From Rufibacter sediminis (lineage in GTDB: Bacteria; Bacteroidota; Bacteroidia; Cytophagales; Hymenobacteraceae): a DNA stretch of 64,000 nt. Shown here piece by piece: positions 8,579 through 18,292 of the stretch. Position 1 is the stretch's first letter; each line of letters starts with the position of its first letter. Where the stretch lies: positions 5,269-69,268 of the forward strand of contig NZ_JACOAF010000058.1 in NCBI RefSeq assembly GCF_014269285.1. The letters are read 5' to 3'. Under the pieces are notes generated by a model that worked only from the letters and a program-made list of their open reading frames with translations, made no database searches and had not been told where the DNA came from. Made by a program: the position numbers and the translations under genes.

Positions 8579-10091
8579 CTTGGTATTTGTTTCTGTTGCT
8601 TAGTTAAATGAGTAAAAGCTGTTGATAAGTGATGAATACTCTCAAAGTGTGAATTTAGTTGTACTACTTGCCTTGGTTGTATATTCAGAAATATGTGACG
8701 TTAATTGTATATTATAGTTTTAAATTGACTTTCTTATCAGATATGATTAAGTCATAATTAAATTTTCAATTTGTATAATAAAAGTTATTGATGTAGTGAA
8801 TAAAAAAAATAATTGATTTCTAAATGTTAAAATAAGATTAAGTTTCTCTTCTGTATGATAAAAATTTTAGCAAAACCCATGTTTGCCTGAAGAGGACAAC
8901 TTGTAAAATGTTTACAACTGGAATGCTGGAGAATAGAATAGATTAAAGTTGACGTTGAGATAAAATAATTTAATAAATTGAAGAACAGGAGTTTAATATA
9001 TATCACTTTCTGCTTTAATTGAGATGGTATAAGCTGCCTTTCTGAGAGTATCTGGTAAATTTCTCCAAACAGCTATTTTGAAGGATGCTGGCTCATGTAA
9101 GAAGTTAAGCAGCACTAGGCGGGGGATGTATATTTTATACGTTAGGTGAGACGAGTTGTTTTGATGAAAGGTGTTTTACGCATGATCTCTAGTTGGTTCG
9201 ATACTTTTCTGTGCAATTAAGTAGTAAGGCTTGGTAATGTAGTCTATGTATAATCGGTTTTGATCTGAAATTAGTAATATGGTTTCTTTAGCTATATTTA
9301 TAAGAATATTATTCTTAAAGTAAGAAGTAAAATTATAGATTTGTTGCTTAGTAGTATGTGTGATTTGCTTATTTTGAATGTAAATGAACAGGAGTATATG
9401 TGGTTGGTTGATGGAATGATGTGATTGAGGTTTTATTGTTAACTAATGTTATGATGGTTTGTGCTTGGAAATGTTATAAGTGGGAATTGTTTGAGTTTTT
9501 AGTTGGTATTAATGGGAATCATTGTTAATAAATCTGGTGGGTGTTTATGTAGTAATACAGTTTGATTGTGATTTTTATATTTAGGATCTATTTTGATAGT
9601 TACTACTTGCATTAGAAAATGTTGTGTGCTGTAGTTGGTACTTGCTTAAATATTTGCTTAGAATTTATGTTGATTTTAATTAGTGATTCTTATTTTAATG
9701 TAATAAAGTATACTTGATGAATTGTTTAAAGGTGAGATTTGTAAATTTTTGTTACTGGACTGCTTTAGAGGTATTATTCATTAGTGGAGTGATATTTGGG
9801 TTTGTTCTTACTAAATATAAGTGAAGGTTTGGGTTTAGATTAGGAGTCTATAAATTAAATACGGTTGAATTGATTTGAATAAACAATAGGTAATATGCTG
9901 TTGTTTTAATCTTTAATTTATCAATTGCTTCGCTGATAATTGTTTTAATGTTATTAAATAGCAATAACTGTAAAAATAATGTCTTCAGTTTAATCCTCTG
10001 AAACCGCATTGATATTGATGATAGAGGTCTGGTTGCGTCTGCGAGCCTAGGTAAAACTATTCCACAGTTGGTCTAAAAGTTTTGAAAGGAC
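8579..10091. other. AT-rich, C-poor gene desert
   Basis: About 1.5 kb with no credible open frame and much lower GC than its surroundings. The plus strand is strongly C-poor in the middle: positions 9361-9600 contain 62 G but only 8 C by direct count. I see no tRNA, insertion-sequence ends or array. It ends at the tRNA-Leu promoter. It may be decayed acquired DNA, a non-coding transcript or a protein-bound region. Confidence 0.6.
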
Positions 10092-10122
10092 TTGCAGGAA
10101 AAAAAAGGAAACTATACATTTG
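10092..10122 (+). promoter_or_regulatory. promoter of tRNA-Leu
   Basis: TTG at 10092-10094, a 20-nt spacer and a perfect TACATTTG (TAnnTTTG) at 10115-10122. The predicted transcript starts about 30 nt before the mature tRNA. Confidence 0.7.
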
Positions 10123-10158
10123 TACCACCAAATAAGGAAACGCCCTTGTTTGTGCCTT

Positions 10159-10241
10159 GCGCACGTGGTGAAACTGGTAGACACGCCATCTTGAGGGGGT
10201 GGTGCCCTACGGGTGTGGGAGTTCGAATCTCCCCGCGCGCA
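10159..10241 (+). tRNA. tRNA-Leu (anticodon GAG)
   Basis: An 83-nt type II tRNA. The D region GTGAAACTGGTAGACACG, anticodon stem CCATC/GGTGG with loop TTGAGGG, a long variable arm and T arm GGGAG-TTCGAAT-CTCCC can all be read. The loop gives anticodon GAG. The acceptor stem GCGCACG/CGCGCGC has one A-C mismatch at pair 5-68. The CCA end is not encoded (ACTG follows). A promoter lies upstream and a terminator downstream. Confidence 0.95.
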
Positions 10242-10251
10242 CTGTAAAAGT

Positions 10252-10289
10252 AAAAAGCCTTGTAACTTATTTAGTTGCAAGGCTTTTTT
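10252..10289 (+). terminator. terminator of tRNA-Leu
   Basis: AAAAAGCCTTG(T)AAC pairs with GTTGCAAGGCTTTTTT, ending in a T6 run 48 nt after the tRNA. Confidence 0.9.
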
Positions 10290-10412
10290 GTGTTCGTTTA
10301 TAGAGATCTAGTTAATATTTTGATATATTCTACAGATTACTGAATCGCTGGTTTATAGCATTTTGCGTAATGATCTTCCTTTGGAAGATAATGTACCTAG
10401 CTTGTCCATCAA

Positions 10413-11195
10413 ATGAAATATACATTATACTTATCTTTTATGCTTCTTTCCCTGCTGGGGTTCTCTTGCGAAGAGGAAGAGGAAAGATTGACACCGCAAC
10501 TCAGGCTCGCTAAAACCTCCATCTACTCTACTTACCGTACGGAACCTTACATGACCCATGTTTATGGTTACAATGGAAGGGGTCTTTTGACGAATTTTGA
10601 TAGATATCGGCTTTACTATAGTAAAAATGATTTGCTAACCTCTGTGTCAGATGAAGGCATGCGGGAGACGTTCAGCTATGATGCAAAAGGAAATCTTACA
10701 GAAGTCTCCAGAAGTTTTCCGCCCAATCCAAATCGGCCGAGTAGTACTTTTACTTTCGAGCACGACGCACAAGGACGTATTACGCGAGTGAACATTAAAG
10801 ACGGAGGCGCCACGTTGCTCACGTATGACGCTTCTGGTAATGTAATAAAGCAGGAAGGTTATTATACTTCCTTGTATACTGGTGAGCTCGGATTTAGGTC
10901 TTTTCTACTAGAGGTAACCTATGACACCAAAAGAAATCCTTTCCAAGGCTTAGGCGCATCTATCAGCCATTACGGTTGCCCTCTGGAGTTCACTAATGCC
11001 AGGGGCTGGAACTTTATTTCCTATCTAAGTCCCAATAACCCAATTGAGTTGAAGTTGACCAGATTTGACAACTCAAATAGTGAGAGGGTGGAGGAAGAGG
11101 TCATCCCGCTTGTTTATACCTACAATTTGGACGGTTTGCCTGTGGAGATTCGTTTTGACGAATTTTGGCAGAAGCTGGAGTATGACATGCTGTAG
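10413..11195 (+). CDS. putative lipoprotein with YD/RHS-like repeats
   Basis: A 260-residue protein with a lipoprotein signal peptide (LLSLLGFSC, lipobox cysteine at 19) followed by an acidic stretch (EEEEE). The middle holds repeats of the YD/RHS type: FSYDAKGNLTEVSRSF, FEHDAQGRITRVN and LTYDASGNVIKQEGYY. In this class such repeats form beta-strand wraps. The protein is far too short to be an Rhs toxin shell and has no toxin-like C-terminus. It is probably an outer-membrane or surface lipoprotein of unknown function. It lies alone after the tRNA and converges on the adhesin gene. Confidence 0.7.
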   Translation: MKYTLYLSFMLLSLLGFSCEEEEERLTPQLRLAKTSIYSTYRTEPYMTHVYGYNGRGLLTNFDRYRLYYSKNDLLTSVSDEGMRETFSYDAKGNLTEVSRSFPPNPNRPSSTFTFEHDAQGRITRVNIKDGGATLLTYDASGNVIKQEGYYTSLYTGELGFRSFLLEVTYDTKRNPFQGLGASISHYGCPLEFTNARGWNFISYLSPNNPIELKLTRFDNSNSERVEEEVIPLVYTYNLDGLPVEIRFDEFWQKLEYDML

Positions 11196-11447
11196 TAAGC
11201 TAAGGTTTTGTATTGGCTTGAGCTTTTATGCTAAAAATAAGGGTTCACTCCAACTGCTCTCTATAAACTTGTCAGAAAGCGTCTCAGTGAGGGAAGCTGT
11301 ATTCTGCTACGCTAGGTTGATGGGGACAGAGGAGTACAAGGGAGATGATTAGATATCACATCTAAATAGAGGGCTCGATATTCGCCAGATTTCGGTCCAC
11401 ATAATCGGCTGTAGCTATAAATTTGTTGGCCTGATGTTCTGAGCATC
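11196..11447. other. spacer with no recognised gene
   Basis: About 250 nt after the lipoprotein gene. A short frame crosses its 3-prime end in another phase and looks spurious. The spacer ends in the bidirectional terminator. Confidence 0.4.
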
Positions 11448-11501
11448 AAAAGAAAAGTCCATTTATTATCCATTACTGAATAATAAACGGACTTTTCTTT
11501 T
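11448..11501. terminator. bidirectional terminator between lipoprotein and adhesin genes
   Basis: AAAAGAAAAGTCC(A)TTTATTA pairs with TAATAAA(C)GGACTTTTCTTTT, one mismatch. T-rich on both outward sides; it separates convergent genes. Confidence 0.85.
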
Positions 11502-11519
11502 CAATGATTTTCCTTGAGC

Positions 11520-14500
11520 TTACTTTCTCAGCACTCGGGCGCTTACTTTGCATTTAGGGGTTTGAAGCTGAATGTAGTAAACTCCAGTTGGAAGCCCTGA
11601 AAGGTCTAGGGCTGGCGCATGGCCTGGCTCCAGTTGAAGGTGCTGTTTCATTACTTCTTTACCGTCGCTTTGGAACACTTTAATGGTGGCATAACCAGTT
11701 CCTAAGCCTTGCACTTTGAAAGTTACCTTTCCTTCTGTAGGGTTAGGGTATGGTTCTAGGTATGCGTTTTGCCCCCGATCTTCTGTTTGCAACGCTATTA
11801 CCTTGGAGTATTCATGCTGTCCATCAAAGTCAACCTGTTTCAGTCGGTAATAGATTGTGCCGGCTGATGCTTCGGTATCCAGGTAGGAATAGGTGTTCAG
11901 GATATTGGAAGTTCCGTTCCCCTTTACCCGGGCAACAGCGTTGAAGTTTTTGCCATTTTCGCTGCGCTCCACCTGGAAATAGTCATTGTCTTTCTCTGAG
12001 GCGGTTTCCCAAGATACCGTTACCGCATGACCGTGTGCTTTAGCTTTGAAGGTTACTAAATTCACCGGGAGTGGAGTGATAATTGCAAAGCTCCGAAAGG
12101 CGTAATTGATCTCGGAAGTAGTGGACTCCTCGCCAGATGTTTTCGCGTCGAACATGTCCACCATGCCGTCTGCATTAGTGTCTTTGTAGTGGAGGGTGCT
12201 TTTAGGGCTTAGCAGGTTCAGTCGATTGTCGAAGGCCTTGTCCATCCAGGTTGGTCGGCCACTCGGGCCAGGGGTGGCCGGGTAGGCATTGGGATTGCCT
12301 GATTTGGCAGCGAAGGAGCTAGCCATTCTTTTGAGGTCATCTTCAGATTTGCCATTGTCGTTCTTGTCCATGGCTTCTTCCGTGTCTCCAAATCCATCTC
12401 CATCACTATCCAGATCCAGGAAGTCTGGGTTGCTTAGACCTCCGGAGTTGATGGGTATCAGCGCCAATCCGCCAGTTAGAGCGGCGTCATAGGCATCATC
12501 AATCCCGTTACGGTTGGCATCCGCACGTTTAAAGACAACCAAATTGTTTTGGTGTTGCGCTTCCAGATTGTCTGGTAGACCGTCGTTATCAGCGTCTAGG
12601 TCCAGGAAATTGGCCAGTCCATCCTGATCGAAATCGTCATTTGCAAGAGGGGAGCTTGCCACTATATCACTGATTCCATCTCCATCCTGATCCCGCTGAA
12701 ACATGTAAGCAAGTGGGAATTGTCCGGTTTGGTTCATTCCGTTGGGCAGAGTTCCTCCGTTAGCCTCAATGGCATCCACTATACCATCCCCATCGGAATC
12801 TAAGTCTAGGGCATTTGGTAGACCATCCCCGTCTTTATCTCCGTTCTGAAGAGGCTGAGTTTGTACTGCATCTACCATCCCGTCTTGGTTGGCATCAGCA
12901 GTTTTTACGTATGAGACTAGGTACTGTCCTTTGTCTGACATGTTGCTGGGGAGGTTCCCGTTGTTCGCCTCCACTGTATCCGGTATCCCGTCGTTGTCGG
13001 AGTCCAGATCCAATGCGTTGATAACCCCATCACTGTCTGTATCCAGGGCAGCGACAACGCCTTTGGCATTCAAAAAGCTACCTATGCTAGCGGCAAAGAT
13101 GGGGTCTTTGTAGTTTGACAAACCATCTGAATTGTGGTCTGCAAACGGATTCATGCTGTTAGACTCCATTTCATTTGAAACTCCATCATTGTCACTATCA
13201 AAGTCTGTGTTGTTGGCAATCCCGTCTCCGTCAATATCCAGCAGAGTGAAGTTGATTTCGGAGATGCGCTGTTGGTTGAAATTGTTCCCGGTACTTGCAG
13301 AAAAGCCGAAGTAAACCAGCGGGTCGTTCCCAAATACGTTCTTCACAAGGTCAGAAGTATAGCTTGTCCGGAGGTTATCGTCAAAGTAGACGCTAAGTAG
13401 GTTGGTGGTTTTGTTCCAGATCAATTTGACCAGATGATCGGTGCCATCCTCTACGTTTAGGGGTGCGGCAACCGTTCCTTTCATGGGTACAACGTTGGAC
13501 ACGGGGCTTCTCTCCTCACCGTTCAGGAAGATAGCTAGGTGGTCGTACGTTGGTTCGACAGTAGAGGAAACAGTAGTGTTTTGCCAGGTGTCAAACTCCA
13601 CCACAAGAGACGGGGAAATCCCACCCGTACGCTCAGCGCCATTCCCCACGCCCAGTCCCTCACCAGTTTGACCATAAGCAAAGAGGGGGTTTGTTCCATG
13701 TCTCTGGAATGCGAAAGCGATACCATCAGCTCCATCAGCATCCAACGTGCCGAAATTGGCTTTGAAAGTGATCTCAAAAGAACGGGATAGGTCTATGGGA
13801 GTCGTTTTCCATACCTCGCCCCGCTTGTTTGTCTCAGCGGTTGTCAGGCGGTAGTTATTGTCTCCTAACCGGAACGCCTCATTGTTGATCTGATAGGCGT
13901 CATCATTGATGTCAATGACAACGGAGGCAGTCAGAGAGGTATTTCCGTTAAACTGAATAGTAGTGGCGTAAGTGCCCATTGACACTGGATTGTTATTTAC
14001 CATGATGCTCCCGTTAGAGTTAAGGGTCAGGAAGTTTGGTAGCACAGGGGCGTTAGGAGCAATTCTAGCACTGGTGATGGCGCTGGTATACGAAGCTTTT
14101 GCTACTTCTGTACCGTTTCTTAACGCATGGATAGAGTAGTGTTGGGATATGTAACTGTAAGCGGCACTAGAAGAGTTAACCACAATAGATACTTGCACGG
14201 TGGACTTACCTCCGGTAACATCCGTGGTGTTAACAGTGCGGGTATACACCCCGGCGGTAATAGCGGAAGTACCAGTACGGGTAATGACCCCGGTAGCCGC
14301 ATTCAGGGTCATCCAAGTGGGTAGGGGGGCTCCTGAGATACTGGCCGAACTAATGGCTCCGTCTATATCAGTTACAGTGGCCAAAGTAGCTCCGTTGGCA
14401 ATAGAGGTAGAACTGAAGGTGTTTGGAGCAGAATACACGGCTTCATTGTCATTCAACACCTTGATGACTACGGTAGAAGAGGTGGTTCCACCATGTATGT

Positions 14501-15605
14501 CGGTGGTGTTGATGTACCGGGTATATTCGCCTGCGCTTAACGCATCAATGTTGCTGACTGAAATGGTGCCGTTGGTGCTGTTGAGCGACATCCCCGGGGG
14601 CATTTCCGTTATTGAAGAGGCGGTTACGATAGCGCCGTTTCCATCACTCACGGTGGCTAAAACCGAATTGTTCGCAAGGCCGTCTTTGTTGAAGCTGGGC
14701 TTGTTTACCGAGTAAATTGCCTCTGTCTCTACCACGACAAGCGGAATGTAAAAGGTGCCTGGAGCGTAAATAGTATTGTTGTTCCGGGGAGCATACGTGA
14801 AAGTCACCAGCCCTGTGTAGGAAGGAACCGGGTCAAACCTTAGTTGGGTTGCTTGGGTCGTGGTGAGGTGGTAAAAACCGTTGGCAAGTACGATTGGGGT
14901 AGTAGAGGTGCCAATGTATAGGCTTCCTTGAGTGGTTGGATTAGGAATGCTTGTCAATCGATACCCGTTTACGGTTCCAGAACCTGTGTAAGTTAGGTCG
15001 GCGATATCGGTTGGTCCACTGGTGTTGGATAGCGGAGTGATAATCATGCTGAAAGCAGTGGGAGTGACCTGAGCTTGATTGTTGTTGTTCCCGATGGGGA
15101 TTGTGAAGGTTGCGGGGGCAGACTCATTGCCATCTGCATCAATTACGCTGTAAGTGAAGGTTCTCACTCCAATGGTATTCCCTGAAATGAAATATAAACG
15201 GGCATTGGTGACTATTTGGTTAACTGTAATAGCAGAACTACTTGTGTTTGTTAAGTAAAGACTACCACCGGTGCTTCCATTACCAAGTTTCGGCAAAGAG
15301 AGGATTTTAAAATTCAAGGTACTTCTCTCTGCATCACTTCCTTGTAGATCAATTATGCGGCGGGTTGAGGTGGAGGCAGTAAATCGGCTGGAGATGAAAT
15401 CGCTGGCTACCGGTGCGAAGTTTGTCTGACTTAAAGCCTCTGACAATGGTAATAGCACCATAATTAAGAGAAGAACCAAGCGGGTGATAGTTCTCCTGAC
15501 AGGGGAACCCTGTTTGCCGAGGGCTGATAATCTATGCAGCGCATTAGAGACAAAGGATAAACCCGGAAATGATCCTAATTGAAGGAGATAGTACAAGTTT
15601 TTCAT
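11520..15605 (-). CDS. T9SS-secreted cell-surface protein with cadherin-like, L-type lectin and thrombospondin-3 repeats
   Basis: A 1361-residue protein. A late signal peptide (about 40-60, core LVLLLIMVLLPLSEALSQ) is followed by cadherin/Ig-like repeats (about 65-560; several units with the pattern G-Y-T-R-x-V-N-T-T-D). An L-type lectin-like domain follows (about 570-790; SFEITFKANFG, DGIAFAFQRHG, LVVEFDTW). Calcium-binding thrombospondin type 3 repeats come next (about 790-1090; DSDGDG/DLDSDNDG motifs), then a fibronectin-like segment (about 1180-1270). The C-terminus is a type A T9SS sorting domain (PYPNPTEGKVTFKV to VSARVLRK). Such proteins are exported by the type IX system and held on the cell surface. 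The lectin domain suggests glycan binding. The long N-terminal extension suggests the true start could be further in. Confidence 0.85.
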   Translation of the reverse strand: MKNLYYLLQLGSFPGLSFVSNALHRLSALGKQGSPVRRTITRLVLLLIMVLLPLSEALSQTNFAPVASDFISSRFTASTSTRRIIDLQGSDAERSTLNFKILSLPKLGNGSTGGSLYLTNTSSSAITVNQIVTNARLYFISGNTIGVRTFTYSVIDADGNESAPATFTIPIGNNNNQAQVTPTAFSMIITPLSNTSGPTDIADLTYTGSGTVNGYRLTSIPNPTTQGSLYIGTSTTPIVLANGFYHLTTTQATQLRFDPVPSYTGLVTFTYAPRNNNTIYAPGTFYIPLVVVETEAIYSVNKPSFNKDGLANNSVLATVSDGNGAIVTASSITEMPPGMSLNSTNGTISVSNIDALSAGEYTRYINTTDIHGGTTSSTVVIKVLNDNEAVYSAPNTFSSTSIANGATLATVTDIDGAISSASISGAPLPTWMTLNAATGVITRTGTSAITAGVYTRTVNTTDVTGGKSTVQVSIVVNSSSAAYSYISQHYSIHALRNGTEVAKASYTSAITSARIAPNAPVLPNFLTLNSNGSIMVNNNPVSMGTYATTIQFNGNTSLTASVVIDINDDAYQINNEAFRLGDNNYRLTTAETNKRGEVWKTTPIDLSRSFEITFKANFGTLDADGADGIAFAFQRHGTNPLFAYGQTGEGLGVGNGAERTGGISPSLVVEFDTWQNTTVSSTVEPTYDHLAIFLNGEERSPVSNVVPMKGTVAAPLNVEDGTDHLVKLIWNKTTNLLSVYFDDNLRTSYTSDLVKNVFGNDPLVYFGFSASTGNNFNQQRISEINFTLLDIDGDGIANNTDFDSDNDGVSNEMESNSMNPFADHNSDGLSNYKDPIFAASIGSFLNAKGVVAALDTDSDGVINALDLDSDNDGIPDTVEANNGNLPSNMSDKGQYLVSYVKTADANQDGMVDAVQTQPLQNGDKDGDGLPNALDLDSDGDGIVDAIEANGGTLPNGMNQTGQFPLAYMFQRDQDGDGISDIVASSPLANDDFDQDGLANFLDLDADNDGLPDNLEAQHQNNLVVFKRADANRNGIDDAYDAALTGGLALIPINSGGLSNPDFLDLDSDGDGFGDTEEAMDKNDNGKSEDDLKRMASSFAAKSGNPNAYPATPGPSGRPTWMDKAFDNRLNLLSPKSTLHYKDTNADGMVDMFDAKTSGEESTTSEINYAFRSFAIITPLPVNLVTFKAKAHGHAVTVSWETASEKDNDYFQVERSENGKNFNAVARVKGNGTSNILNTYSYLDTEASAGTIYYRLKQVDFDGQHEYSKVIALQTEDRGQNAYLEPYPNPTEGKVTFKVQGLGTGYATIKVFQSDGKEVMKQHLQLEPGHAPALDLSGLPTGVYYIQLQTPKCKVSARVLRK

Positions 15606-16675
15606 GGTGTCGTGAAGAAGGTTGCAGTATTAATTGTATCTATTTGTTAGTCACGTGTATTCTTTCACAAAGTACCAGAGTAATATTGTCAATTCTAATA
15701 GGTGTTTGTATAGGATAATTTTTATGAAACCATAAGATTAAGATGTGTGTGTAGGCTAAAAGATTCTTTAAATTATTTAAAATACAATGTCAGGTCTCTC
15801 AAATGGGGCAAACGTCAATAATTTTAAATAAATTTAAAATGTGCTTTACAAGCTGAGTTAGAGGGCTAATTTTCTGATAAAGGAACATCTTGATGAAAAT
15901 GCTTTAATTAATAATAAATTATATTAAAATAATTAATAACAAAATTTTAAAATAAAGGTATATCAATAGTTTTCTTTACGTGTGCGTATGTGTTAAGTGC
16001 AATAAAGTTTAACTATTTGTAAGTAATAGCATGTAATTACATTATCTCTATTTGGTTAGTAGGTAAATAGTTAGGTAACTAATAGACGAGTAGACAAGAA
16101 TTTTTATATGCAAAGTAGAGGTAAACTGAATCAACAGACATGATCTTGCAAGAAGCTTCGAGTGACAGATCTACATGACTCAGATAATTATAATCTCATC
16201 TATCAACAGACTCAGGGTAGGTCACTTTTCCTCAGGAAGAATGTTTTCCAGACTTTTATCTGAAAGAGCTCCATACAGCTTCAGTTTCTCATATGAAGTG
16301 GTTTCATCCTTACTTCTAAGTTGAACCAACAGGCTTTACCTCTTTTAAGCTTAATTTTGATAAAACAAGCCGAAAACAGCGATTACTCTATACAGGAACA
16401 GCAGCACACCTGTAGCCTAATGCAGGCAAGATGAAGGGGAATTTTGTGATAAGAATGTCGGTAAAGGTGTGCTCACTGGTTTTGTGCCATAGAGGCTGGT
16501 GAAGAAGCTTGCGAGGAACTTAAAACTGAATGAGTTGACGTAATTATTTTCTAAGTAGATCAGTGGTAAACTGAAAGTAGATAAAACTGTAGAAACGCTG
16601 TCAAGTCTTATTACACGGGCTCTGTAGGGATGCTGGTAGTCTGCATCTTATTGCTTATAGAAATAAGTGAGGCTT
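15606..16675. other. AT-rich gene desert upstream of the adhesin
   Basis: About 1.07 kb, AT-rich (notably 15,780-16,140), without a credible open frame, tRNA or visible insertion-sequence end. It presumably contains the adhesin promoter near 15.6 kb. I see nothing else I can name. Confidence 0.5.
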
Positions 16676-16714
16676 CTGTTTTGGGCCTGTTTTGGGCAAA
16701 GAGGCCCAAAACAG
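16676..16714. terminator. hairpin after rqcH; palindrome family copy 5
   Basis: CTGTTTTGGGCC (16676-16687) pairs perfectly with GGCCCAAAACAG (16703-16714). It lies 16 nt past the rqcH stop and is a clear family member. Confidence 0.75.
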
Positions 16715-16730
16715 AGAATTGCCCGTGATC

Positions 16731-18290
16731 TTAGAACTGCTTGAATGGGTTCTCCGGCTTCACTAGGAGAACTTTCTCGCGTTCTACAATCACCGATCCT
16801 GGAGTAGCTCCTTTGGCTTTACGGACGTACTTTTTGGGGGTGTACAGCACCGGACACAGGCTGTCAGCTTTGCGTTTGGAGTAGAAGGCAGCGAGTTGGG
16901 CGGCTGTCTCCAATACGGGCGTAGGGATGGATTTACCTGATTGAAACTTGATCACCACGTGGGAGCCGGGAACATCTTTGGCATGCAGCCACAGGTCGTC
17001 TTTATGCGTGTGCTTCAGGGTGAGTTTGTCGTTTGCTTTCGCGTTTTTGCCCACCAGAATCTTAAACCCCATCGTCTCAAACGTATGATAGGGGAGATCC
17101 ACCTGCGTGACGGCCTGGGTTGGGGCATGTTGTTTCAGGAAAGCCCGCAATTGGGGAGCCGTGGACAAAGCTTCCAGTTCCTGAACTTGTTTGGTCAAAC
17201 GCTCCACTTCCTCCTCTTTGCGGTTCGCCCGCTCTTCTAACAACCGCAGCTCAATCTTCTGGTTCTTGGCTTTCCGGTAAAGGCGTTCCGCTGTCTTTTG
17301 CGGAGTCTCGGTGGCGTGGAGCTTGATGAGGCGATTGTTGTCTGCATAGAAGTCATACAGCTCCATCTCCTTGGCACCAGCCGGAATATTGCTCAGGTTG
17401 GCCATGATGATGTCAGCGGTCTGGGCATAAGGAGTGCCGTGGTGCCATTGTTCCAACTGCTCCTGTATCTGCCACCATATTTTCTGGGCACCCTCTAATT
17501 GGCGGCTTAACAGCTTGTGCGTGGAAGAATAGTTCTTTTGAAAGTATTCCTGAGAACGGTATTGCGGCACAAACGCGTTCAGCGCCAAGATAGGGTCAGG
17601 GAAAGTCTCCAGGATTTCACCAATGGGGAGCAGTGACAGCCGCAGAATCTTGTTATAGGTAACCAGGTAATAGCAGGAGGGATTCTTTAAAAGTTGAAGC
17701 ATCTCCTGTACCATGTTCCACTGGTCTTCTGCCAGCAGATCAGGGTAGCCTTTCTCCTGTAAATACAGCCACGGAACATCTCCCAGCGTGGGGAGCATCT
17801 TCCGGAGGAGTTGCGGAGTTTGCAAAAAAGCCTCTTTCTCCAGGTGCCAGGATTGGTCCATCTGCCGGTAGTCCAGCTCCAGATCCTTAGAAAGCTTCTT
17901 ATGGAAAAGCTCCACCGGTTGGTCCTCAACAAACAGCACCACATTAGACCGGTTCCCGAACAGTTTGAACAGCAGCACCCGTTGGTTGGTGAACCTGACA
18001 AAGAAGCTCCGTTCCTGTTGGTGAACCCGAACTTCCAAAACTTCTTCCCCCAACAAGGCGGGGAAAAGATCAACCGAGTTTTGACGGGCCCGGTTAAAAG
18101 TCTGCGGAAACTGGAGGCTGGAAAAAGTAGAGGTCTGAATGGCTTTCAGGTAGAACTCCTGTTCCCCCTTGTAAAAAGTCAGCATCAGCTCATCCTTTTC
18201 CTGACTGAAGGCTGCCTGCAATGTGAAGCCACGCAGCTCAGTGTCCAGTTTTAGGGCTAGTTTTCGTAAAAAGAAGTAATTCTGGTGCAC
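16731..18290 (-). CDS. rqcH: RqcH/NFACT family ribosome quality-control protein
   Basis: A 519-residue NFACT protein: NFACT-N domain (about 1-210), a helical coiled-coil middle (about 250-390, with the KAKNQKIELRLLEERANRKE stretch) and the C-terminal NFACT-R domain (about 400-519). NFACT-R contains DDLWLHAKDVPGSHVVIK and TPKKYVRKAKGATPGSV. In Bacillus, RqcH binds 50S subunits blocked by peptidyl-tRNA and adds alanine tails that mark the nascent chain for degradation; the same role is expected here. It is the last gene of the sensor-kinase operon, 2 nt after the metallohydrolase gene. The ATG at 18290 gives the usual N-terminus (FFLRKLALKLDTELRG). Confidence 0.87.
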   Translation of the reverse strand: MHQNYFFLRKLALKLDTELRGFTLQAAFSQEKDELMLTFYKGEQEFYLKAIQTSTFSSLQFPQTFNRARQNSVDLFPALLGEEVLEVRVHQQERSFFVRFTNQRVLLFKLFGNRSNVVLFVEDQPVELFHKKLSKDLELDYRQMDQSWHLEKEAFLQTPQLLRKMLPTLGDVPWLYLQEKGYPDLLAEDQWNMVQEMLQLLKNPSCYYLVTYNKILRLSLLPIGEILETFPDPILALNAFVPQYRSQEYFQKNYSSTHKLLSRQLEGAQKIWWQIQEQLEQWHHGTPYAQTADIIMANLSNIPAGAKEMELYDFYADNNRLIKLHATETPQKTAERLYRKAKNQKIELRLLEERANRKEEEVERLTKQVQELEALSTAPQLRAFLKQHAPTQAVTQVDLPYHTFETMGFKILVGKNAKANDKLTLKHTHKDDLWLHAKDVPGSHVVIKFQSGKSIPTPVLETAAQLAAFYSKRKADSLCPVLYTPKKYVRKAKGATPGSVIVEREKVLLVKPENPFKQF

Positions 18291-18292
18291 GG

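Noticed and set aside
10047-10280. minus-strand frame over the tRNA-Leu
   Set aside because: It covers the tRNA, its promoter and its terminator; the coding potential is accidental.
11065-11352. 95-codon plus-strand frame overlapping the end of the lipoprotein gene
   Set aside because: It uses another phase of the lipoprotein gene for its first half and has no recognisable domain.
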